Assembly: GCA_002395835.1 (NCBI GenBank)
Contig: DGVD01000017.1
Span: forward strand, 169,697 to 233,696
From: Bacteroidales bacterium UBA4293
GTDB taxonomy: Bacteria; Bacteroidota; Bacteroidia; Bacteroidales; Bacteroidaceae
Length of the DNA stretch: 64,000 nt
Direction: 5' to 3'
The translations under genes were made by a program, and so were the position numbers. Below, in pieces: positions 60,567 through 64,000 of the stretch. The notes under the pieces are model-generated. The model searched no databases, was not told where the DNA came from, and saw nothing but the letters and a program-made list of their open reading frames with translations. Positions within the stretch are counted from its first letter, which is position 1. Each line of letters starts with the position of its first letter.

Positions 60567-61095
60567 GCTTCAAAAAAACTTCATCTATTTCTTTTATGGC
60601 CAGTATTACCTGACCCAATGTAGTTTAATTTACTGTCTGCTTCTTTTTAATATGTATTTTTAGGTCCGTAGCAAATTTACATAAAATTCTCACACTACGA
60701 GCAAAAATGCTCAGAATTTTCATCGTTTTTAATTTGCGAGCGCAAAGATAGATGGTTTTTTTAAATTGCAACTGTTTTTAAAGGAAAAGTTTCAAATTAT
60801 AACTGATTAATTTTCAAACTTGTTTCAGATGGAATAACTTTAAATGGGAACCACAACCCTTTCAGTGGAAATTGACAACTTTTTCAGTAAAAAACATTTT
60901 TATTAAAGCCCCAAAAACGCCCTTTTTTGCCAAAAAAATAATTCAGCACGGTTTATTACGAAAAATGGGGTTTTTTGAGGGTTTTTTACCGATTTTCGTG
61001 GTGATGTAACAACTTCCCGGAAAAATCCCATGATGCTAAAAGTGGACTAACAAGCTGATTATCAATATACTATCAAAAATTTACAGCCTGTGATT

Positions 61096-61128
61096 GGTCA
61101 CGTTGGTCAATGTCAAAGTGGTCAAAGT
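61096..61128 (-). repeat. 33-bp TTGACC-rich repeat, copy 2 (inverted)
   Basis: Reverse complement of the motif at 55181 with three or four differences. It forms an inverted pair with copy 3 around the 40-bp palindrome. Confidence 0.8.
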
Positions 61129-61191
61129 CTTTTTTAAAATACCCCGCTTTTTAGGGGAGTATAGAAGGCGCAAAAAATAGCTATAATATAG

Positions 61192-61231
61192 TTAAGAATA
61201 TAATATTATATATATAATATTATATTCTTAA
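61192..61231. repeat. Perfect 40-bp AT palindrome
   Basis: All 20 base pairs match (left arm starts TTAAGAATATAATATTATAT) with no loop; only one G-C pair. It lies near the centre of the inverted pair of 33-bp repeats (their midpoint is 61198). Confidence 0.9.
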
Positions 61232-61267
61232 AATTTCATTCCACATTCTTGACATATCTTAGTTTAG

Positions 61268-61300
61268 AGTTTGACCACTTTGACATTGACCAATTTGACC
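61268..61300 (+). repeat. 33-bp TTGACC-rich repeat, copy 3
   Basis: Matches copy 1 except at two positions near the 3' end. A TTTGACCACTTT tail continues the TTGACC series. Confidence 0.8.
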
Positions 61301-61523
61301 ACTTTCGGGGAAAATTTTCCTCCCCAGTTAGGAAAAAATTTTTCTCCAGTTAGGGAGATTTTTCTGCCTCGTTAACCTGGTTGCAGCATCTTTCTGCACA
61401 TTCCCCACCAGCCGAGTAAAATTTATTGACATTTTTTGCACGAAAATGCCACTTTTTTTAGGGTAAGCCCATTTTGGGCCGGAAAAGTGATGGTGAAGTT
61501 ATGGTTATTAGATAGTAGGGCGG

Positions 61524-61531
61524 TAACTTTG
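61524..61531 (+). promoter_or_regulatory. -7 box for the HU-like gene
   Basis: TAACTTTG, 103 bp before the ATG. The long leader contains ACCGGCCGGT (61560-61569), a perfect 10-bp palindrome. Confidence 0.55.
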
Positions 61532-61634
61532 TGTTGTGATTCAAATCCGGGTCTGCATACACCGGCCGGTATGGAGGGGCCCAGAGGGTAAGTCACTTAA
61601 AATACAAATACAACTAACCTAAATTCTAAACATT

Positions 61635-62180
61635 ATGGCAATTAAAGTTAAAGCAAAAGAAACCTTGCTCAAGATTGGCAAGTACGCAGGTTCCTATCGT
61701 TATGTACTGTCAGCAGATCTATACAGCCAGTTGGCTGCAAACAAAGTTATTTCTGAAGCATCTCTTCGCTCTGGTCTTTCCAAGGGTGTGATGAATGCCG
61801 CTTGGGAAGCCATCGGTGACGTGATTTCCGCATGGGCTACTGAGGGTCACTCTGTAGCAGTTCCAGGACTAGGTTCCATGCGTTTCGGTCTGAATGCCAA
61901 GTCAGTAGGCAGCGTGGAGGAAGTAAGCTCTGGTCTGATCACTACCCGTAAAGTGATTTTTGTACCAAGTGCAGACATCAAGCAGGAGTTGAAGGACACC
62001 AGCATCAGCATCACTTGCTACGACCGCAACGGTAAGGTGGTGAAGACCGTAACCAGTGCAGACCCAGGTGAAGTGGAGGAAGACAACACCAACACGAACA
62101 CTGATGCTACTGAACAGGGCGGTTCATCTACTGAGCAAGGTGGTGGAACTTCCGATTCCGGTGGTGACATGGGTGAATAA
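61635..62180 (+). CDS. HU-like DNA-binding protein with acidic/Gly-rich tail
   Basis: 181 residues. Residues about 1-125 are the HU-like domain seen in Bacteroidetes ('YSQLAANKVISEASLRSGLS', 'AIGDVISAWATEGHSVAVPG', 'LGSMRFGLNA', 'IFVPSADIKQEL'). Residues 145-181 are a low-complexity tail rich in Thr, Gly, Glu and Asp. This family typically sits beside a smalltalk protein gene, as it does here. It may coat or bend DNA of the element. The gene is GC-richer and codon-biased like a highly expressed gene. Confidence 0.9.
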   Translation: MAIKVKAKETLLKIGKYAGSYRYVLSADLYSQLAANKVISEASLRSGLSKGVMNAAWEAIGDVISAWATEGHSVAVPGLGSMRFGLNAKSVGSVEEVSSGLITTRKVIFVPSADIKQELKDTSISITCYDRNGKVVKTVTSADPGEVEEDNTNTNTDATEQGGSSTEQGGGTSDSGGDMGE

Positions 62181-62186
62181 CCTCAG

Positions 62187-62224
62187 CTCACCCTCGTAGT
62201 GCAGTTGCAAGATGGGGGTGAGCA
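62187..62224 (+). terminator. Hairpin after the HU-like gene
   Basis: GCTCACCC and GGGTGAGC (62187-62194 with 62217-62224), 7 bp after the stop. No T tract, so it may be an RNA-stabilising or attenuating hairpin. Confidence 0.5.
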
Positions 62225-62267
62225 CCATACCTGAGATAGTTTGAAAAAATAGAATTAAGTTTCTAGA

Positions 62268-62311
62268 AAGGTGGAGGGTTTCCCTCTGGGAAATGCGCAC
62301 CTCCACCTTTT
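62268..62311 (+). terminator. Strong hairpin before the smalltalk gene
   Basis: AAAGGTGGAGG pairs with CCTCCACCTTT (62268-62278 with 62300-62310), with an inner TTTCCC/GGGAAA stem and a short T tract. It would separate or attenuate expression of the small genes downstream. Confidence 0.65.
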
Positions 62312-62338
62312 ACCACAAAACCTAAAATCTTTACAATT

Positions 62339-62437
62339 ATGGCAGAAAACAAAAACATGTTCTGGAGCCGAATCATCAACATTGTAATTACTGTGCTTAC
62401 AGCCATTGCAACTACCTTCGGCCTGAACCAGTTCTAA
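62339..62437 (+). CDS. Smalltalk protein (32 residues)
   Basis: 32 residues: a polar start 'MAENKNMFWSRIIN' and one membrane helix 'IVITVLTAIATTFGL'. This is the layout of the smalltalk family of tiny Bacteroidetes proteins, almost always placed next to an HU-like gene and often an amidase. No amidase gene follows here; a 71-residue two-helix membrane protein does. Function is unknown; a holin-like or small membrane-sensor role is possible. It is too short for common gene finders. Confidence 0.82.
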   Translation: MAENKNMFWSRIINIVITVLTAIATTFGLNQF

Positions 62438-62457
62438 ACTGAGAGAGGAAAGAAACC

Positions 62458-62673
62458 ATGAAACACGCACAGATTATTTCAGCCCTAGTGCTCCTAACCA
62501 CTGGAGTAATCCTCTCCTTCATAGGATTCTTCACCGAGCCAGTGGGAGAGATTTCCGACAGTGTGTTATGGTACTTCGCACAAACCCTCATCTATGCTGG
62601 CTCCGTCTTCGGACTAAAAGCATACGTGGATAAGATGATTTCCAGCGGGTCTCTGAAGAGACCGGGAGAATAA
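62458..62673 (+). CDS. Small membrane protein with two helices
   Basis: 71 residues, two membrane helices ('ISALVLLTTGVILSFIGFF' and 'LWYFAQTLIYAGSVFGLKAY'). It begins 20 bp after the smalltalk stop and ends before a strong terminator, so the two form a small unit. A holin-like or element-maintenance role is possible but unproven. Confidence 0.72.
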   Translation: MKHAQIISALVLLTTGVILSFIGFFTEPVGEISDSVLWYFAQTLIYAGSVFGLKAYVDKMISSGSLKRPGE

Positions 62674-62681
62674 AGTAGAGC

Positions 62682-62717
62682 ACAACCCTTCCCAAAATTT
62701 TGGGAAGGGTTGTTTTG
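62682..62717 (+). terminator. Perfect 16-bp palindromic terminator
   Basis: ACAACCCTTCCCAAAA and TTTTGGGAAGGGTTGT meet without a loop (62682-62713), followed by TTT. It can act in both directions. Confidence 0.85.
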
Positions 62718-62782
62718 TAAAAGAGGGGAAAAATCCTCTCATTTTCATTTGAAAACCAAAATAAAGATGTACTTTTGCATTT

Positions 62783-62951
62783 GATTTAGAATTACATAAA
62801 TTTCTCAAAGGAACAGTTCGGGTTGTGAAATCAGGCTGTTTCGGAATTAAAATGTATGCACACCTAGCGAGGTGGCTTAAGTTTTAATTCTCTCTAAGAT
62901 ATTATTTAAAAAATTAGCAGCTCTGTTTTTCGAAACAGGGCTGTTTTTTTT
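62783..62951 (+). ncRNA. Candidate small RNA 1
   Basis: A -7 box TACTTTTG (62770-62777) starts the unit and an intrinsic terminator ends it: CAGCTCTGTTT/AAACAGGGCTG with a TTCG tetraloop (62918-62943) and a T8 tract. Inside, GAATTAAAA (62844-62852) pairs with TTTTAATTC (62882-62890) around CACCT-AGCG-AGGTG (62861-62874). No ORF is supported. Length about 169 nt. A 6S-type or another Bacteroidales RNA family is possible. Confidence 0.6.
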
Positions 62952-62998
62952 AGTTAACGAATTATCATTTCTCATTTTTATTTTGTAGATTTGCAGAA

Positions 62999-63090
62999 AA
63001 GAAATATACTAGCCCGCATCGACCATGAACCAGTGCTAAATGTTTATACTTTTGCAGCTCCTCATTATACGTGAGGAGCTGTTTTTTTTT
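62999..63090 (+). ncRNA. Candidate small RNA 2
   Basis: -7 box TAGATTTG (62986-62993); terminator CAGCTCCTCA/TGAGGAGCTG (63055-63064 with 63072-63081) and T9. A second -7-like octamer TACTTTTG (63047-63054) directly abuts the hairpin. Confidence 0.5.
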
Positions 63091-63124
63091 GCAATCTTCA
63101 AAATTTTCCTTATCTTTGCAATAT

Positions 63125-63217
63125 CTGAGTATTCTTACAAAATAAGAAAACAAGAAGGTTTCCGGTCAATCCCTTTCAGGGGAACAGCTCTTCACTCATG
63201 TGAGGGGCTGTTTTTTT
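63125..63217 (+). ncRNA. Candidate small RNA 3
   Basis: -7 box TATCTTTG (63111-63118); terminator CAGCTCTTCA/TGAGGGGCTG (63185-63194 with 63201-63210, two G-U) and T7. Its terminator is clearly related in sequence to that of candidate RNA 2. Confidence 0.5.
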
Positions 63218-63332
63218 AGTTTTCTAACAAGTTTGTTATAAAATACATTTTTTTCATCGAAGATTTTGAAATAGAATTCCTTCCAGTTCCTTGTTTTTTA
63301 TTACATTTGCCCAATAATATAGATTTAAACCG

Positions 63333-63377
63333 ATGGCTAAGGAAAACAATACTACCTCTATAGGTTTTGAGGTTTAG
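63333..63377 (+). pseudogene. Relic of a type I restriction hsdM start
   Basis: A -7 box TACATTTG (63302-63309) and an ATG give 'MAKENNTTSIGFEV' and stop. 'MAKxNNTTSIGFE' is how many HsdM methyltransferases of type I restriction systems begin. The rest of the gene is absent and a reductase gene follows 16 bp on. So a restriction locus was probably here and was deleted from codon 14 on. Confidence 0.5.
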
Positions 63378-63399
63378 CGGACAATAAACAAATATGAAC

Positions 63400-63936
63400 A
63401 TGAAAAAGATCATAGTAATATCTACGAGCCTGCGTCATGGCTCAAACAGCGACATGCTCGCTGAGCAGTTTATAGAAGGTGCCAAAGCAGCTGGAAACGA
63501 AGTGGAGAAGGTTTCCCTTACGGACAAGAACATCCAGTTCTGCAAAGGCTGTATGGCTTGTCAAAAACTAGGGCGTTGCGTTATCAAAGACGATGTGAAC
63601 GACATTATGGCCAAGGTGCTGAAGGCAGATGTCATCTGCTGGGCAACACCTATTTACTATTATGAGATGAGCGGACAGATGAAGACTCTCATAGACCGCA
63701 TGAATGCGATGTATGAGCAGGATTACCAGTTCCGTGACATCTATCTGCTGACCACGGCTGCAGAAGATGAAGACGAGACTCCGAAGCGGGCCGAGATGGG
63801 ACTGATGGGCTGGATAGACTGCTATCCGAAAAGTCGCCTGGCAGGGACGCTGTTCTGTGGCGGCGTGAACAATGCCCGCGAGATTGAAGGCAACCCCAAA
63901 TTGCAAGAGGCTTACGAACTTGGCAAACGTGTGTGA
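63400..63936 (+). CDS. Flavodoxin-like NAD(P)H-dependent FMN reductase
   Basis: 178 residues (an alternative start is the ATG at 63394). The flavin-binding loop 'IVISTSLRHGSNSDMLAEQF' is at the N-terminus; 'FCKGCMACQKLGRCVIKDD' is a typical CxxC-containing segment of this subfamily; 'VICWATPIYYYEMSGQMKTL' and 'LIDRM' follow. These enzymes reduce quinones, iron complexes or nitro-compounds with FMN. An aldo/keto reductase gene starts 7 bp downstream, so they are co-transcribed. Confidence 0.92.
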   Translation: MKKIIVISTSLRHGSNSDMLAEQFIEGAKAAGNEVEKVSLTDKNIQFCKGCMACQKLGRCVIKDDVNDIMAKVLKADVICWATPIYYYEMSGQMKTLIDRMNAMYEQDYQFRDIYLLTTAAEDEDETPKRAEMGLMGWIDCYPKSRLAGTLFCGGVNNAREIEGNPKLQEAYELGKRV

Positions 63937-63943
63937 GGACAAT

Positions 63944-64000
63944 ATGGAATACAAGACGTTGAATAACGGAGTTAAGATGCCGATATTGGGCATTGGCGTC
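63944..64000 (+). CDS. Aldo/keto reductase, N-terminal end
   Basis: Only 19 codons are in the window: 'MEYKTLNNGVKMPILGIGV', the usual AKR start with the first strand of the barrel ('LNNGVKMPxLGxG'). These NADPH-dependent enzymes reduce aldehydes and ketones. It starts 7 bp after the flavodoxin-like gene. Confidence 0.9.
   Translation, partial: MEYKTLNNGVKMPILGIGV

Noticed and set aside
61320..61370. Two short direct repeats around CCAGTTAGG
   Set aside because: Too short and imperfect to separate from the AT-rich background of the noncoding region.
1..64000. CRISPR arrays, tRNA or rRNA genes, transposase genes
   Set aside because: I saw no regularly spaced repeat array, no cloverleaf or rRNA sequence and no transposase or integrase motif in any frame.

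Overview
The window reads as chromosome of a member of the Bacteroidales (Bacteroidaceae/Prevotellaceae type). Support: a SusC/SusD pair, Bacteroidetes-only families (DUF4837, DUF5686, DUF4922, S46 peptidase), many lipoboxes and 'MKK' signal peptides, and start sites preceded by the Bacteroidetes sigma -7 box TAnnTTTG rather than a Shine-Dalgarno box. The genus cannot be fixed from sequence alone.

Layout. 1-2.0 kb: end of a SusC gene and its SusD partner. 2.0-7.0 kb: a minus-strand cluster (AmpG-like permease, SpoIID-like protein, GT2/nucleotidyltransferase-like fusion). 7.1-14.7 kb: rlmN, a DUF4837 lipoprotein, a pdxA homologue that has lost its metal ligands, and a tightly overlapping envelope or lipid head-group operon (nucleotidyltransferase, ATP-grasp, CDP-alcohol phosphotransferase, flippase-like membrane protein, HAD). 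14.8-31.3 kb: DUF5686 protein, FucP-like transporter, a GMC oxidoreductase relic, glycan hydrolases (GH5, GH106), a LytTR regulator, a DPP11-type peptidase, an Fe-alcohol dehydrogenase, a broken lipoprotein, AraC and luxS. 31.4-40.3 kb: phosphoesterase, secreted proteins, GH28, and a three-gene secreted operon sharing an unusual operator with an XRE regulator.

40.3-53.9 kb is the most interesting part: an AT-rich island led by a WYL regulator. Six copies of a palindromic operator, (G/A/C)CGAA(C/A)-N5-(G/A)TTCG(C/T), each lie exactly 10 nt upstream of a -7 box. They serve a retropepsin-like protease, the WYL gene itself, a WG-repeat protein, a decayed ATPase locus, a 55-residue protein that is almost only the C-terminal tail of the WG protein, and a retron. 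Two of these units share the same promoter/leader and the same 185-bp tail/operator module, so they look like exchangeable cassettes. The retron has a recognisable msr-msd region with a 12-bp a1/a2 pairing and an RT with NAxxH and VTG motifs. It heads a seven-gene run: RT, two unknowns, a receiver-like protein with a C-terminal HEPN-type Rx5H motif, Hsp70-TPR, an SF1 helicase and an unknown. To my knowledge this gene set does not match a described retron type.

54-62.7 kb: an accessory block with a lysozyme-like/P5-like protein, a primase-like VirE-N/DUF3987 protein, DUF3127, an HU-like protein, a 32-residue smalltalk protein and a small membrane protein. It contains a 1.3-kb noncoding region with a 136-nt nested hairpin, a perfect 40-bp palindrome and copies of a 33-bp TTGACC-rich repeat. 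62.7-64 kb: three small terminator-ended transcription units in tandem, an hsdM relic, a flavodoxin-like reductase and the start of an aldo/keto reductase.
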